Made by a program: the position numbers and the translations under genes
NCBI RefSeq assembly: GCF_900116555.1
Contig: NZ_FPAT01000001.1
Span: forward strand, 682,001 to 746,000
Direction of reading: 5' to 3'
DNA length: 64,000 nucleotides
Source of the DNA: Actinopolyspora lacussalsi subsp. righensis
GTDB taxonomy: Bacteria > Actinomycetota > Actinomycetes > Mycobacteriales > Pseudonocardiaceae
Shown here: positions 8,862-18,047 of the stretch, piece by piece
Layout of the letters: each line of letters opens with the position of its first letter
How positions within the stretch are numbered: the stretch's first letter is position 1
The notes under the pieces: generated by a model
What the model saw: only the letters and a program-made list of their open reading frames with translations
The model's database searches: none
What the model was told of the DNA's origin: nothing

Positions 8862-9821
8862 TCAGGTCGCGTCGTCCTCCTCGACACCGGATCTGGCCGG
8901 ACCACCGACATCGACCTCGGAGGGCCGGGTATCCAGCTCGGACGGCTGATCGGGGTCGACCTGCTGCGCCGAGGCCTGCTTGCGCGCCTTGGAGTTGTCG
9001 TGAGCCCGGCAGATCAGCAGGGCCAATCCGTACAGCGTGCACAGGGCCGCGGCCAGTACCAGCATGGACAGCGGATCCTGCCCCGGGGTGGCGATGGCGG
9101 CGAAGACGAACAACGTGAACACGCTGCCACGCCACCAGTTGCGCAGCTTGACGTAGCTCACGACACCGGCCCGGTTCAGCATCACCATGACCAGCGGCAG
9201 TTCGAAGCTGATACCGAAGAACAACAGCATCAGCAGCACGAAGTTGATGTACTCCCCGCCGGTCAGCGCGGTGAAGAACGATCCACCGCCGAAGCCCGAC
9301 ATGAAGGCGAGTCCCTTCGGGGCGACGAAGTAGGCCAGCGCGGCCCCCGCCACGAAAAGCAGACTGCCGATGCCCACGAAAACCCTGGCGAACTTGCGTT
9401 CCCTGGCATGCAGCCCGGGCGCTATGAACGCCCAGAACTGGTACAACCAGATCGGGCTCAGCAGCACCGCACCCAGCGACAGGCCGACCTTGAGCTGGAT
9501 CATGAAGACCTCGAAGGGACGGGTCTGCATGAGCTGGCACTTGTCGTTCGGACTCAGCCGCATGTCGGAGGGCAACGAGCAGTACGGTCCGGTCACGAAG
9601 TCACCGAGACTCGGCAGCCCGAACAGTTGGTGGGAGAACCACCAGAAACCGAAGATCCCGCCGATGATCACCGCCAGCAGGGCCACCCCGAACCGGTAGC
9701 GCAGTTCGTAGAGGTGATCGACCAGTGTCATGGTCCCGTCGGGGTTCCGGCGGCGACTGTACTTGGTGCGATCACGCCCGAACGGGTTGAGGCGGCGAAG
9801 CCGACTGCCTTCCACCGTCAC
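8862..9821 (-). CDS. tatC: Twin-arginine translocase subunit TatC
   Basis: A 319-aa polytopic protein with six predicted transmembrane helices between residues 40 and 270. It shows the TatC signature region MTLVDHLYELRYRF before helix 1, including the conserved Glu of the signal-binding surface. TatC recognises the RR motif of folded Tat substrates and recruits TatA. The C-terminal 50 residues form a charged cytoplasmic tail, long for TatC but common in actinobacteria. It lies 10 nt after tatA on the same strand, so the pair is cotranscribed. Confidence 0.96.
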   Translation of the reverse strand: MTVEGSRLRRLNPFGRDRTKYSRRRNPDGTMTLVDHLYELRYRFGVALLAVIIGGIFGFWWFSHQLFGLPSLGDFVTGPYCSLPSDMRLSPNDKCQLMQTRPFEVFMIQLKVGLSLGAVLLSPIWLYQFWAFIAPGLHARERKFARVFVGIGSLLFVAGAALAYFVAPKGLAFMSGFGGGSFFTALTGGEYINFVLLMLLFFGISFELPLVMVMLNRAGVVSYVKLRNWWRGSVFTLFVFAAIATPGQDPLSMLVLAAALCTLYGLALLICRAHDNSKARKQASAQQVDPDQPSELDTRPSEVDVGGPARSGVEEDDAT

Positions 9822-9831
9822 AGCCCCCGCG

Positions 9832-10137
9832 TCAGTTCGTGGCGTCGTTGCGGTGCTTGTCCTCGGCCGGCCGTTCGCCGTTCAACCGCTCCGCGCTGGT
9901 CGCCGTGAACCCGGTCGAGTGCTGCTCACCCGTGGTGAGCTGTTGCGGATCGCTCCGTTCGGAATCGCCCTGGGAGGACGCGGCCTGCTCGTCCTGCTTC
10001 ATACCACGCGTCTCCGCCTTGAAGACCCGTGCGGACTGACCGAGCGACCTGGCCAGCTGCGGCAGTTTGGCGGCTCCGAAGAGCAACACCAACACACCGA
10101 CGATGAGGACCAGCTCCCAACCACCGGGGAAACTCAT
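9832..10137 (-). CDS. tatA: Twin-arginine translocase subunit TatA
   Basis: A 101-aa protein with the TatA plan: a short N-terminal transmembrane helix (WELVLIVGVLVLLFGAAKLP, residues 7-26), hinge, amphipathic helix (LARSLGQSARVFKAE, about 28-42), then an acidic disordered tail. FGAAKLP matches the TatA/E FG-x-x-LP signature. TatA oligomers form the transient conduit for folded proteins. It is immediately upstream of tatC. No tatB is visible here; actinobacteria often encode tatB elsewhere. Confidence 0.95.
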   Translation of the reverse strand: MSFPGGWELVLIVGVLVLLFGAAKLPQLARSLGQSARVFKAETRGMKQDEQAASSQGDSERSDPQQLTTGEQHSTGFTATSAERLNGERPAEDKHRNDATN

Positions 10138-10215
10138 GCTTGTACACCTCTTCTCAAGCCTGCTGCAACGGGGATATTACGCCGGACGAGGCCGGTTTCG
10201 ACAGGTTCGATCGGA

Positions 10216-10407
10216 TCAATGACGCTTCAGGGCGATTCCGATTCCGGCACCGCGTGCCCGCAGCAGACCGAGCCGGTCGGACAGCTCACCGGACACCCGG
10301 GTGTATGCGGACCGCGCGCGGCGAACCGAGCGGAGCGTGGTCAGCACCACGGGGATCAGGGCGATCAAGGCCACCAGCACAAGTCCCACCATCAACGCGT
10401 ACGGCAC
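10216..10407 (-). CDS. Small single-pass membrane protein of unknown function
   Basis: A 63-aa protein with one hydrophobic helix at residues 2-25 (MPYALMVGLVLVALIALIP), followed by a basic stretch (TTLRSVRRARSAY) and a short cytoplasmic tail. It lies 18 nt beyond pafC and 78 nt before tatA, all leftward, so it is probably in the pafBC-tat transcript. Codon use matches the neighbours. I do not recognise a family. A role with the Tat translocon is only a guess from position. Confidence 0.65.
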   Translation of the reverse strand: MPYALMVGLVLVALIALIPVVLTTLRSVRRARSAYTRVSGELSDRLGLLRARGAGIGIALKRH

Positions 10408-10425
10408 GGTGACACCGTATCGCCC

Positions 10426-11397
10426 TCAGGTGGACAGCGGGTGAAGCGACCGTTCCAATGCTTCGTCCGCGCGCTGTCGAACCTCGGTCGCCAGTTCCGC
10501 GGGCGCGAGGATCCTTCCTCCCCCGCCCAGTCCGAGCACCAGCCGCACCAACCACGCGCGGTCGGAGTAGCGCAGCGTCACCCTGGTGGAGCCGTCCGGT
10601 AGATCGGTGAGCTCGTCGACGGCGTAGTACTCGGCAACCCAGCGGGCCTCGGGACGCAGCTCGAGTTCGACGCTCGGCTGCGGCTCCGCGGGGCGGAACG
10701 GTCCTCCCGAGAGGTCGGTGCTGGTCGCCTCGGCCGGGGGACGCGTGGGCTCGTCGAGAACCTCGGCGTCGTCGATCCGGTCCAGCCGGAACAGCCGTAC
10801 CCCACCCGCGCGCCGGCACCAGGCCTCCAGGTAGCTGTGCCCCTGCACGAGCACCAACCGCATCGGGTCGACCGTACGTTCGGTGATCTCGTCCCTGGAG
10901 GCGGTGTAGTACCTGATGTGCAGCGCGTTGCCCAGTCTGGTGCCTTCCTCGACGGTCGAGCCCACCTCGGTGGCCACCGGTCGGGACTCGTCCGCCAACC
11001 CGACCACGACACCTTGGCGTCGCGCGGCGCCCACGGCGTTCTCGACCTTCACCAACGCCCTGCGCACCGCGTCGGTGTCGGCGATGTCCGGTGTCTCGGA
11101 CAGCGCACGCAACGCCACCTGCAGTGAGGTGGCCTCCTGACCGGTCAGGCGCAGCGGTCTGCGCATCCCCGCGTCGTAGACCACCGTGACGGTGTCCCCG
11201 CTGAACGACAGATCGATCAGATCCCCGGGGCCGTAGCCCGGCAGGCCGCACATCCAGAGCAGCTCGAGATCCCGACGAATCTGCTGCGCGTTGACCCCGA
11301 AATCGGACGCGACCTCGGTCACCTCGATTCCCGGCCTGTTGATCAGGTACGGAATCATCGCGAGCAACCGAGGCAGCCGCTCACTCGTGCTGCTCAC
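10426..11397 (-). CDS. pafC: PafC, WYL-domain transcriptional activator subunit
   Basis: A 323-aa protein with an N-terminal winged helix (RLPRLLAMIPYLINRPGIEVTEVASDFGVNAQQIRRDL), a WYL domain (HIRYYTASRDEITERTVDPMRLVLVQGHSYLEAWC) and a WCX extension. PafB and PafC together activate the LexA-independent DNA-damage response in mycobacteria. GTG at 11397 was chosen because it overlaps the pafB stop by 4 bp (GTGA), giving coupled translation and a PafC of normal size. A longer frame to 11508 only reads antisense to pafB codons. It adjoins the small membrane protein gene and tatAC. Confidence 0.92.
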   Translation of the reverse strand: MSSTSERLPRLLAMIPYLINRPGIEVTEVASDFGVNAQQIRRDLELLWMCGLPGYGPGDLIDLSFSGDTVTVVYDAGMRRPLRLTGQEATSLQVALRALSETPDIADTDAVRRALVKVENAVGAARRQGVVVGLADESRPVATEVGSTVEEGTRLGNALHIRYYTASRDEITERTVDPMRLVLVQGHSYLEAWCRRAGGVRLFRLDRIDDAEVLDEPTRPPAEATSTDLSGGPFRPAEPQPSVELELRPEARWVAEYYAVDELTDLPDGSTRVTLRYSDRAWLVRLVLGLGGGGRILAPAELATEVRQRADEALERSLHPLST

Positions 11398-12380
11398 CGA
11401 TCTCCCTCCCGAAGGGTCTGCAACGTCGCCAGGTGTGCCTCGCGGACGGACTTCCGCAGCGTTTCCGGTTCCAGGACCACCACATCGGGGCCGTAGCCCG
11501 CGAGCCACCCCGTCGCCGATTCGGGATAGCTCAGTTCGAGACGCAGCTCCTCACCCGCGACGCCGTCCAGCTCACGCTCGGCGACGACTTCCGCGTCCCG
11601 CCGCACCCCCTGGGCACGTCCGCTCGCCACCCACAGGAGCACCGGAGTTCGCGGTGGTGGTGTCGACTCGAAACCGGTGACCAGACTCATCAGGTCAACG
11701 TCCTCGGGGCGGTTCACCTGCCCCCGCGCGCCGAAGGCGCACACCTCCCCGGTGATGCGGGAGAGCCGAAAACAACGCGCGGCCTGCCGGTCCCTGTCGT
11801 GGCCGACCACGTACCACCGGCCGCACCAGGACACCACTCCCCACGGTTCCACGGTTCGCGGCTGCGCGGAACTGCTGGCGGGTCTGCGATAGTCGAAGGT
11901 CACCGGCCGTCCTTCGCGTACGGCGAGCAGCAGCGGAGAGAAGGCCGGTTCGTCCGCCCGCACCTTGGGTTCGATCGGTCCGGCGGCGCTGTCGTCGACA
12001 TCGACACCGGCGGCACGCAGCTTGTGCAGGGCACCGCGCGCGGCGGTGCCGAATTCGGGTGCCTCCCAGAGTCGGGAGGCCAGCGCCACGGCGGCGGCCT
12101 CGTCGGACTCGAGCGCGATATCACCGATCTCGTAGTCACGGCGCGCTATCCGGTAGCCGTCGATACCGTCGAAGGCCGAGTTGCGCCCGGTCTCGAGCGG
12201 TATGCCCAGGTCGCGGAGTTCGGCCTTGTCACGTTCGAATGTTCGATAGAACGCCTCGTCACTGGCAGCGTCGGAATAACCGGGAACGATCCCCCTGATT
12301 CGCTCCGCGGTGAGGTACTGGCGAGTCGACAGCAGACACAGCACCAGGTTGACCAGGCGTTCTGCGCGCGGAATGCCCAC
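11394..12380 (-). CDS. pafB: PafB, WYL-domain transcriptional activator subunit
   Basis: A 328-aa partner of PafC with the same HTH-WYL-WCX layout: winged helix ERLVNLVLCLLSTRQYLTAERI, then WYL core with VTFDYRRP and the WGVVSWCGRWYVVGHD strand. In mycobacteria the PafBC heterodimer senses DNA damage, possibly through ssDNA binding by WYL, and drives recA and other repair promoters. The GTG at 12380 begins VGIPRAERLVNL, the family N-terminus. Longer in-frame starts to 12482 add an unrelated basic leader. Unlike the classical pafABC operon, an amidase gene separates pafB from pafA. Confidence 0.92.
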   Translation of the reverse strand: MGIPRAERLVNLVLCLLSTRQYLTAERIRGIVPGYSDAASDEAFYRTFERDKAELRDLGIPLETGRNSAFDGIDGYRIARRDYEIGDIALESDEAAAVALASRLWEAPEFGTAARGALHKLRAAGVDVDDSAAGPIEPKVRADEPAFSPLLLAVREGRPVTFDYRRPASSSAQPRTVEPWGVVSWCGRWYVVGHDRDRQAARCFRLSRITGEVCAFGARGQVNRPEDVDLMSLVTGFESTPPPRTPVLLWVASGRAQGVRRDAEVVAERELDGVAGEELRLELSYPESATGWLAGYGPDVVVLEPETLRKSVREAHLATLQTLREGDR

Positions 12381-12471
12381 TGTCCCGAGTCTAGCGACGG
12401 TAACGGCGGTCACGTTCGCGGGCCGACGTCGTGACCTGATGAAACGGTGCGCCCGAACCTCCACCGGGAAA

Positions 12472-12488
12472 TCTGGATGCATTCCAGA
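12472..12488. promoter_or_regulatory. Short palindrome upstream of pafB
   Basis: TCTGGA (12472-12477) and TCCAGA (12483-12488) are perfectly inverted with a 5-nt spacer. They lie 92 nt upstream of the pafB start and 45 nt past the amidase stop. It could be an operator or a weak hairpin. Position is the only evidence. Confidence 0.3.
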
Positions 12489-12532
12489 CTACCCGGCTCG
12501 CTCGGGCGACCGAGGCACGTAAGACCCGCCGG

Positions 12533-14011
12533 TCACAGCGGTGGTTCGCGCCGAGCCCAGGGCCGCGCACGCTCCAGCTGCGCAGCCAGTCGGAACAGCA
12601 CCCCCTCACCCGCCAACGGCCCCACGAACTGCACACCGAGCGGCAGCCCGTCGGGGTCCCAGTACAGCGGAACGGACATGGCCGGCCTGCCGGTGATGTT
12701 GGCCAGCTGGGTGTAGGGCACGTGGCGCAGGTTCTCCCGAGCCACTCGGTCCACCATGCCGCTGGCACGCAGCATTCTCCCCAGCCCCAGCCCGAGCACG
12801 GCTTTGCCTGCCGCGCGCAGCGGCCCACCGGTCGCGAGCTCACCCACGCGTACCGGTGGCCCGGCGAGTCCGGGAGTCAACAGCAGGTCGTAGTCGCGGT
12901 GGAACTCGGCCAGCTTGCGCGTGTAGCCGTGCCAACGGTCGAGCAGCGCACTGTACTCGGGGCCGCTGATGATGCGCCCCACCGCGGCGAGCAGTCTGCT
13001 GTCCAGCTCGAACGAGGTTTCCGACGCCCCGGTGGCAGCCACCGCGTCGTCGATCGAGGCCGCCAGCTTCACCGACCAGGCACGCAGGAAGTCCACGGCC
13101 AGCGAGTCGAGATCCACCGGTGAGCTCACCGGTTCCACGTGGTGCCCCAGTGACTCCAACAACCGGGCGGCGTCGCTCAACGCCTCGGTCGCGTGGGGGT
13201 GCGGCCGTCCCAGCGCCGACTGCGAGGTGAAACCGACACGTAGCCGAGGGGGTTCGGAGGCGATCTCGGTGGTGAAGTCCCTGTGGGGCACAGCGGGTGA
13301 GTACGGACCGGCCGGATCGGCTCCCACGATCGCGTCCAGCGCGGCGGCGCTGTCCCGAACCGTACGCGAGAGCACACCGTCCGAGGCGGCACCGTGAAAG
13401 TTCTCCGCACGCACGGGTCCGGCGGGCACCAGGCCACGCCCGGGTTTGAGCCCGAAGACGCCGCAGCACGCGGCCGGGATCCGGATGGACCCGCCCCCGT
13501 CACTGGCCCCGGCCACCGGCACGATCCCGGCGGCGACCGCGGCCGCCGAGCCGCCCGAGGAACCACCCGGAGTACGATCCGGCGACCACGGGTTGCGGGA
13601 GGGTCCGAAGGCTTCGGGCTCGGTGACCGGTTTGGCGCCGAACTCGGGGGTGTTGGTGCGTCCGAACGGCAGCAGCCCCGCGTTCAGCCAGCGGCGCACC
13701 ACCTCGGCGGTCTCCGGTGCCGCCACCCGCGCCAGCGCGGCTGTCCCCGCGCTGGAAGTGTGCCCTGCCAACTCCTGGTTCAAATCCTTGAGCAGGAACG
13801 GGACCCCCGCGAGCGGACCAACGGCGGGCAACCCGCTCGCCAGTTCACCCGCGGCCACCCGGTCGGTGCGGACCACCGCGTTGATGCGGTCGTTGACCTT
13901 CTCATAGCGGTCGAAGGCGGCGTCGAGCAGCTCGGTCGCGGAGACCTCACCGCTGGAGACCAGCTCGGCCAGCCCCACCCCGTCGTGTTCGCGGTACTCC
14001 GAATAGTCCAT
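12533..14011 (-). CDS. Amidase-signature family hydrolase
   Basis: A 492-aa amidase-signature enzyme. The Gly/Ser-rich core [34 protein letters not shown] holds the cis-Ser and nucleophile Ser of the Ser-Ser-Lys triad; the Lys lies in FLLKDLNQE near residue 80. Family members cleave carboxamides of many kinds, and substrates cannot be told from sequence. ATG at 14011 is preceded by GGAAGGG. The gene lies 62 nt after pafA on the same strand and before pafB, splitting the usual pafABC arrangement. It lacks GatA-specific context (no gatB or gatC), so a tRNA amidotransferase role is unlikely. Confidence 0.88.
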   Translation of the reverse strand: MDYSEYREHDGVGLAELVSSGEVSATELLDAAFDRYEKVNDRINAVVRTDRVAAGELASGLPAVGPLAGVPFLLKDLNQELAGHTSSAGTAALARVAAPETAEVVRRWLNAGLLPFGRTNTPEFGAKPVTEPEAFGPSRNPWSPDRTPGGSSGGSAAAVAAGIVPVAGASDGGGSIRIPAACCGVFGLKPGRGLVPAGPVRAENFHGAASDGVLSRTVRDSAAALDAIVGADPAGPYSPAVPHRDFTTEIASEPPRLRVGFTSQSALGRPHPHATEALSDAARLLESLGHHVEPVSSPVDLDSLAVDFLRAWSVKLAASIDDAVAATGASETSFELDSRLLAAVGRIISGPEYSALLDRWHGYTRKLAEFHRDYDLLLTPGLAGPPVRVGELATGGPLRAAGKAVLGLGLGRMLRASGMVDRVARENLRHVPYTQLANITGRPAMSVPLYWDPDGLPLGVQFVGPLAGEGVLFRLAAQLERARPWARREPPL

Positions 14012-14072
14012 GCCCACCCTTCCGTCGCGGCAGCCTCGACGCGTCCGGCCACGCGGATCGGACACGAACGAA

Positions 14073-15431
14073 TCACAACGAGCTGATCAGACGTTCCACC
14101 CTCTCGTCCACCGCACGGAACGGGTCCTTGCACAGCACTGTCCGCTGCGCCTGGTCGTTGAGCTTGAGGTGCACCCAGTCGACGGTGAAGTCCCTGCCCG
14201 CCGTCTGGGCCGCCGCGATGAAGTCGCCGCGGAGCTTGGCCCTGGTGCTCTGCGGCGGGGTGTCCTTGGCCGCCTCGATGTCACCGTCGTTGGTGGCACG
14301 GTCCACCAGGTCCTTGCGCTGCAACATCTCGAACAGACCCCGGTTGCGTCGCAGATCGTGGTAGGCCAGGTCGAGTTGCGCGATGCGCGGGCTGGACAGC
14401 TCCAGTCCGTGCTTGTCGCGGTAGCGCTCCAGCAGGCGATGTTTGATGGCCCAGTCGACCTCCCGGTCGATCAGCGAGTAGTCCTGGTACTCCACGGCGT
14501 CCAGCGCCCTGCCCCACAGGTCCATGATCCGGTCCGTCATGGGGTCGGAACCGCGACGGGCCACGTACTCGACCGCGCGGCCGTAGTACTCCCGCTGGAT
14601 GTCGAGCGCGGACGCCTCGCGGCCACCGGCCAGCCGCACGGGGCGTCTTCCGGTGAGATCGTGGCTGATCTCCCGGATCGCGCGGATCGGGTTGTCCAGA
14701 CTGAAGTCGTGGAACTGCACGCCCTGCTCGATCATCTCCAGCACCAGGTTGACGGTGCCCACCTTCAGCAGGGTGGTGACCTCGGACATGTTCGAGTCGC
14801 CCACGATAACGTGCAGCCTGCGGTAGCGCTCCGCGTCGGCGTGCGGCTCGTCCCTGGTGTTGATGATCGGGCGGGAACGGGTGGTGGCACTGGAAACCCC
14901 CTCCCAGATGTGCTCCGCCCGCTGGGACAGGCAGTAGACCGCGCCGCGGGGGGTTTGCAGCACCTTGCCCGCGCCGCAGATCAACTGTCGGGTGACGAGG
15001 AAGGGCAACAGCACGTCGGCGATGCGGGAGAACTCCCCCGAACGCCCCACGAGATAGTTCTCGTGGCAACCGTAGGAGTTGCCCGCCGAGTCGGTGTTGT
15101 TCTTGAACAGGAAGATGTCCCCGCCGATACCCTCGTCGGCCAGCCTCCGCTCGGCATCGGTGAGCAGATCCTCCAGTATGCGCTCACCCGCCTTGTCATG
15201 GGTGACGAGCTGGACGAGATCGTCGCACTCGGCCGTGGCGTACTCGGGGTGCGAACCAACGTCCAGATAGAGTCTCGCGCCGTTGCGCAGGAAAACGTTC
15301 GAGGAACGGCCCCACGAAACGACCTTCCGGAACAGGTATCTGGCAACCTCGTCCGGGGAGAGCCTGCGTTGCCCGTGAAAGGTACAGGTCACCCCGAACT
15401 CGGTCTCGATGCCGAAGATCCTCCGCTGCAT
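14073..15431 (-). CDS. pafA: Pup-protein ligase PafA
   Basis: A 452-aa glutamine-synthetase-like ligase that joins the C-terminal Glu of Pup to substrate lysines using ATP. The N-terminus [14 protein letters not shown] carries the metal-binding Glu. The loop [15 protein letters not shown] places the catalytic Asp at residue 57, as in the mycobacterial enzyme. The length is exactly that of the family. ATG at 15431 was chosen by homology; upstream codons to 15578 have no similarity. It lies downstream of prcA, with 206 nt between, and upstream of the amidase. The protein is paralogous to Dop, encoded 2.6 kb upstream. Confidence 0.96.
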   Translation of the reverse strand: MQRRIFGIETEFGVTCTFHGQRRLSPDEVARYLFRKVVSWGRSSNVFLRNGARLYLDVGSHPEYATAECDDLVQLVTHDKAGERILEDLLTDAERRLADEGIGGDIFLFKNNTDSAGNSYGCHENYLVGRSGEFSRIADVLLPFLVTRQLICGAGKVLQTPRGAVYCLSQRAEHIWEGVSSATTRSRPIINTRDEPHADAERYRRLHVIVGDSNMSEVTTLLKVGTVNLVLEMIEQGVQFHDFSLDNPIRAIREISHDLTGRRPVRLAGGREASALDIQREYYGRAVEYVARRGSDPMTDRIMDLWGRALDAVEYQDYSLIDREVDWAIKHRLLERYRDKHGLELSSPRIAQLDLAYHDLRRNRGLFEMLQRKDLVDRATNDGDIEAAKDTPPQSTRAKLRGDFIAAAQTAGRDFTVDWVHLKLNDQAQRTVLCKDPFRAVDERVERLISSL

Positions 15432-15637
15432 GCCTCCACAGTAGGCGTCTTCGTCGAACTCGGCGGTCCGCCGTTCGGGGTCGGACGCGAGAAAATTCGG
15501 TCGAAAACACCACACAACGTGGCCGCACGCGGCCCGGAAGCGGGGCTTCGGCGGTCGGGGACCGAACACCGAAACCACCGGTTCCGCTCGTCACGACACC
15601 GCTGTGCCCCCGGCGCGGGCCACCCGGGACCGAGCCG

Positions 15638-16411
15638 TCACTCGGGTGAGCCGCCGTTTTCCGACTGCTCCGAGTCGGATCCCGAGCCGGTGTCGTCCGC
15701 CCCCGCGCCGGACTGCTCGGACTCGTCGGGAAGCAGCTGGCGCAGTGCCGCACCGGTGATGCGACGGAACGTGCGGTGCGGCCTGGACCGTTCCAGTACC
15801 GCCACCTCCAACTGCCCGACTCCCAACTGGCGGGATCCCTCGCCGCCGGCCATCAGGGCGCTCACCGCCTCACGAACGGCGGGTTCGAGTTCCATGCCGT
15901 CGGTGAAGGAGTCCTTCAACACGGACGTGACGGTCTCGGCCTGCCCGCCCATCGCCACGTACTGCGGTTCGTCGACGATGGAACCGTCGTAGGTCAACCG
16001 GTACAGCTGGTCCGCGTCCGGCGTGCTCCCCACCTCGGCGACACAGATCTCCACCTCGAAGGGCTTGACCTGTTCGGTGAAGATGGCCCCCAGCGTCTGC
16101 GCGTAGGAGTTGGCCAGTGCCCGACCGGTGACGTCACGCCGGTCGTAGGAGTAACCCTTGACATCGGCCATCCTGATACCGGCCATGCGCAGGTTCTCGA
16201 ACTCGCTGTACCGCCCCACCGCGGCGAAGCCGATGCGATCGTAGATCTCGGAAATCTTGTGCAGGGTGGTCGAGGGGTTCTCGGCCACGAACAGCACCCC
16301 GCCCGTGTACTTGAGCACCACCACGCTGCGACCCCGAGCGATACCCTTGCGGGCGAGCTCGGAGCGTTCGCGCATCAGCTGCTCTGGCGAGGTGTAGAAG
16401 GGCATCGTCAC
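15638..16411 (-). CDS. prcA: 20S proteasome alpha subunit PrcA
   Basis: A 257-aa alpha-type Ntn fold subunit without a catalytic Thr. It has the N-terminal gate segment ([29 protein letters not shown]) and the alpha-ring signatures [18 protein letters not shown] and [19 protein letters not shown]. The acidic, low-complexity C-terminal tail ([23 protein letters not shown]) is typical of actinobacterial PrcA. Seven copies form the outer rings that dock Mpa. It lies 140 nt downstream of prcB. ATG at 16411 or at 16405 are both possible. Confidence 0.96.
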   Translation of the reverse strand: MTMPFYTSPEQLMRERSELARKGIARGRSVVVLKYTGGVLFVAENPSTTLHKISEIYDRIGFAAVGRYSEFENLRMAGIRMADVKGYSYDRRDVTGRALANSYAQTLGAIFTEQVKPFEVEICVAEVGSTPDADQLYRLTYDGSIVDEPQYVAMGGQAETVTSVLKDSFTDGMELEPAVREAVSALMAGGEGSRQLGVGQLEVAVLERSRPHRTFRRITGAALRQLLPDESEQSGAGADDTGSGSDSEQSENGGSPE

Positions 16412-16551
16412 GGTTGTGCACTCCTGGCTCGAATCGTGCTGTACCGACTTGGCACATGGCGCTTGCTTCGCGCGCGGCGACGGACACCGGGCCGGCCGGA
16501 ACGCACCGTGCTCCCGGTCGTGGCGATCCTGCCCCGCGCGGGCTCCCGGCC

Positions 16552-17409
16552 TCAGCCTCCGGGATTCTGCTGCCTGCCCGCGACGACCTCCTCGGCGACG
16601 GCGGCGGTGCGTTCCTCGGACATGCGGACAGCCCCCTCCGCACCGGTGATCGTGACCACCGTGGGATAGATCTTCCTGGCCACGTCCGGCCCACCCGTCG
16701 CGCTGTCGTCGTCGGCCGCGTCGTAGAGCGCCTCGATCGCGTTGCGCACGGCCGAGTCGACATCGGCCTCCGGATCGTGGCGTTTCTTCAACGCCGACTT
16801 GGCGAACAGCGAGCCCGAGCCGACGGCATTGTACCCCGTGCTCTCGTCGTAGCGTCCGCCGGTGATGTCGTAGGTGACGATGCGACCAGCCCTGTCGGGG
16901 TCCTCGGCAGCGGTGTCGAAACCGGCGAACAGTGGAACCACCGCGAGTCCGGCCATCGCACCCTGCAGGTTGCCGCGCAACATGGTCGCGAGCTTGTTGG
17001 CCTTACCGTCCAGCGAGAGCGGAACGCCCTCGATCTTCTCGTAGTGCTCGAGTTCGACGGCGTACAGTCGCACCATCTCGAGCGCGATACCGGCGGTACC
17101 CGCGATCCCCACCGCGGAGTAGTCGTCGGTCACGTAGAGCTTGTCCATGTCCCGCTGGGCGATGATGTTGCCCATCGTGGAACGACGATCTCCCGCGAGC
17201 AGCACACCTCCCCGGAAGGTCAGCGCGACGATGGTCGTCCCGTGCGGCACGTCCATCGATCCCTCGGTGCTGTCCGCGGCCCGCGGCAGCATCTCGGGGG
17301 CCGCGGCTCGAAGGAAGTCCGTGAACGAGGAGGATCCGGGAGTGAAGTACTCGGGGGGCAGCGCCTGACCCGGATGGCTCCGAGTCGAGCTGGATTCCAT
17401 GGGCGACAT
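16552..17409 (-). CDS. prcB: 20S proteasome beta subunit PrcB
   Basis: A 285-aa catalytic beta subunit. A 57-residue propeptide ends DVPHG and is followed by Thr58 ([21 protein letters not shown]), the N-terminal nucleophile released by autocleavage. The conserved Asp and Lys (DRR, and [11 protein letters not shown] region) follow. The ring of seven beta subunits provides the proteolytic chamber. ATG at 17409 has AGGAG upstream. The frame extends to 17454 without homology. It is separated from pup by 216 nt containing a cruciform and repeat, so pup and prcB may be expressed at different levels. Confidence 0.96.
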   Translation of the reverse strand: MSPMESSSTRSHPGQALPPEYFTPGSSSFTDFLRAAAPEMLPRAADSTEGSMDVPHGTTIVALTFRGGVLLAGDRRSTMGNIIAQRDMDKLYVTDDYSAVGIAGTAGIALEMVRLYAVELEHYEKIEGVPLSLDGKANKLATMLRGNLQGAMAGLAVVPLFAGFDTAAEDPDRAGRIVTYDITGGRYDESTGYNAVGSGSLFAKSALKKRHDPEADVDSAVRNAIEALYDAADDDSATGGPDVARKIYPTVVTITGAEGAVRMSEERTAAVAEEVVAGRQQNPGG

Positions 17410-17527
17410 CGTCTCCTGCTCGAAGTAACTGGCGTCACATGATCGGTTGTGCACACTTTAGGCCGTGCGCGGTCGCGCCGGTCGGCCCGGTGCCGGCCGG
17501 CGCTGACCGCGAAGCGGGAGTCCCACC

Positions 17528-17585
17528 GGACGGTTCGGACGTCTTGTCCCGGCGTCTCAGCCGGGAGCGGCCGGACGAACCGTCC
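17528..17585 (-). terminator. Nested hairpin (cruciform-like) between pup and prcB
   Basis: An outer 10-bp inverted repeat (GGACGGTTCG at 17528-17537, CGAACCGTCC at 17576-17585) encloses an inner one (CCCGGC at 17548-17553, GCCGGG at 17560-17565). It begins 40 nt past the pup stop and ends about 120 nt before prcB. It could be a partial terminator that lowers prcBA relative to pup, or an RNA-stability element. Confidence 0.5.
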
Positions 17586-17596
17586 CGAAGGACTCC

Positions 17597-17641
17597 GTTA
17601 CTGGCCACCCTTCCGGGTCACTGGGTTACTGGCCACCCTTC
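17597..17641 (-). repeat. 17-bp direct repeat duplicating the 3' end of pup
   Basis: The 17 bp covering the last codons and stop of pup (17625-17641) recur exactly at 17597-17613, with 11 nt between copies. Read leftward the unit encodes the end of Lys-Gly-Gly-Gln-stop. The downstream copy is out of use, beyond the true stop. Probably a small tandem duplication fixed in the 3' untranslated region. Confidence 0.75.
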
Positions 17642-17823
17642 TGGACGTAGGCCCGGACGAAGTCCTCGGCGTTCTCCTCCAGGACGTCGTCGATCTCGTC
17701 CAGAATGGTGTCCACGTCCTCGCCGAGCTTCTCCCGACGCTCCTGACCAGCGGATTCGGCACCGTTCTGTTCCTCGTCGCCTTCGTCTCCGCCGCCGTGC
17801 CGCTCAACCTTTTCCTGGGACAT
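17626..17823 (-). CDS. pup: Prokaryotic ubiquitin-like protein Pup
   Basis: A 65-aa, mostly disordered, strongly acidic protein ending in Gly-Gly-Gln. The C-terminal helix (EDVDTILDEIDDVLEENAEDFVRAYVQKGGQ region, about residues 35-60) is the part that binds the Mpa coiled coils. It ends in Gln, so Dop must deamidate it to Glu before PafA can conjugate it. ATG at 17823 gives the usual length; the frame is open to 17922 but the added residues are unlike Pup. It is located between dop and prcB, the standard order. The codons for the last residues are duplicated just downstream. Confidence 0.96.
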   Translation of the reverse strand: MSQEKVERHGGGDEGDEEQNGAESAGQERREKLGEDVDTILDEIDDVLEENAEDFVRAYVQKGGQ

Positions 17824-17965
17824 CTCGCCTCCCGGTGGTCTCATCGAGGATGCCTGCCCGAAACCGACACCGCGGCTTCCGCCGGGCGGACCCGACAACG
17901 TCCCGGGCCGGACGGGCAACAAAACATCCTGGTGTGAACACTACCTAGTCAATCGGCCGCACGCC

Positions 17966-17994
17966 CAGATCCAAAGGTGGCCGTTTTGGATCTG
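17966..17994 (-). promoter_or_regulatory. Hairpin between dop and pup
   Basis: CAGATCCAAA (17966-17975) and TTTGGATCTG (17985-17994) form a perfect 10-bp stem with a 9-nt loop, 53 nt past the dop stop and 142 nt upstream of pup. There is no U-tract. It may attenuate or process the dop-pup transcript, or be a protein-binding palindrome for a pup-proximal promoter. Confidence 0.45.
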
Positions 17995-18047
17995 TCGCGC
18001 TCCGAAGATCCCGCGACCGAGTGGTCATCGAACCGGGCGCCCCGATA

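Noticed and set aside
6262-8949. Very long open frame (895 codons) on the + strand opposite helY
   Set aside because: It is exactly antisense to a well-supported helicase. High-GC genes leave long open frames on the opposite strand. Its product is low-complexity with no family match.
13775-13800. GGTTCAAATCC sequence resembling a tRNA T-loop
   Set aside because: It lies inside the amidase coding sequence, with no acceptor stem, anticodon arm or D-loop around it.
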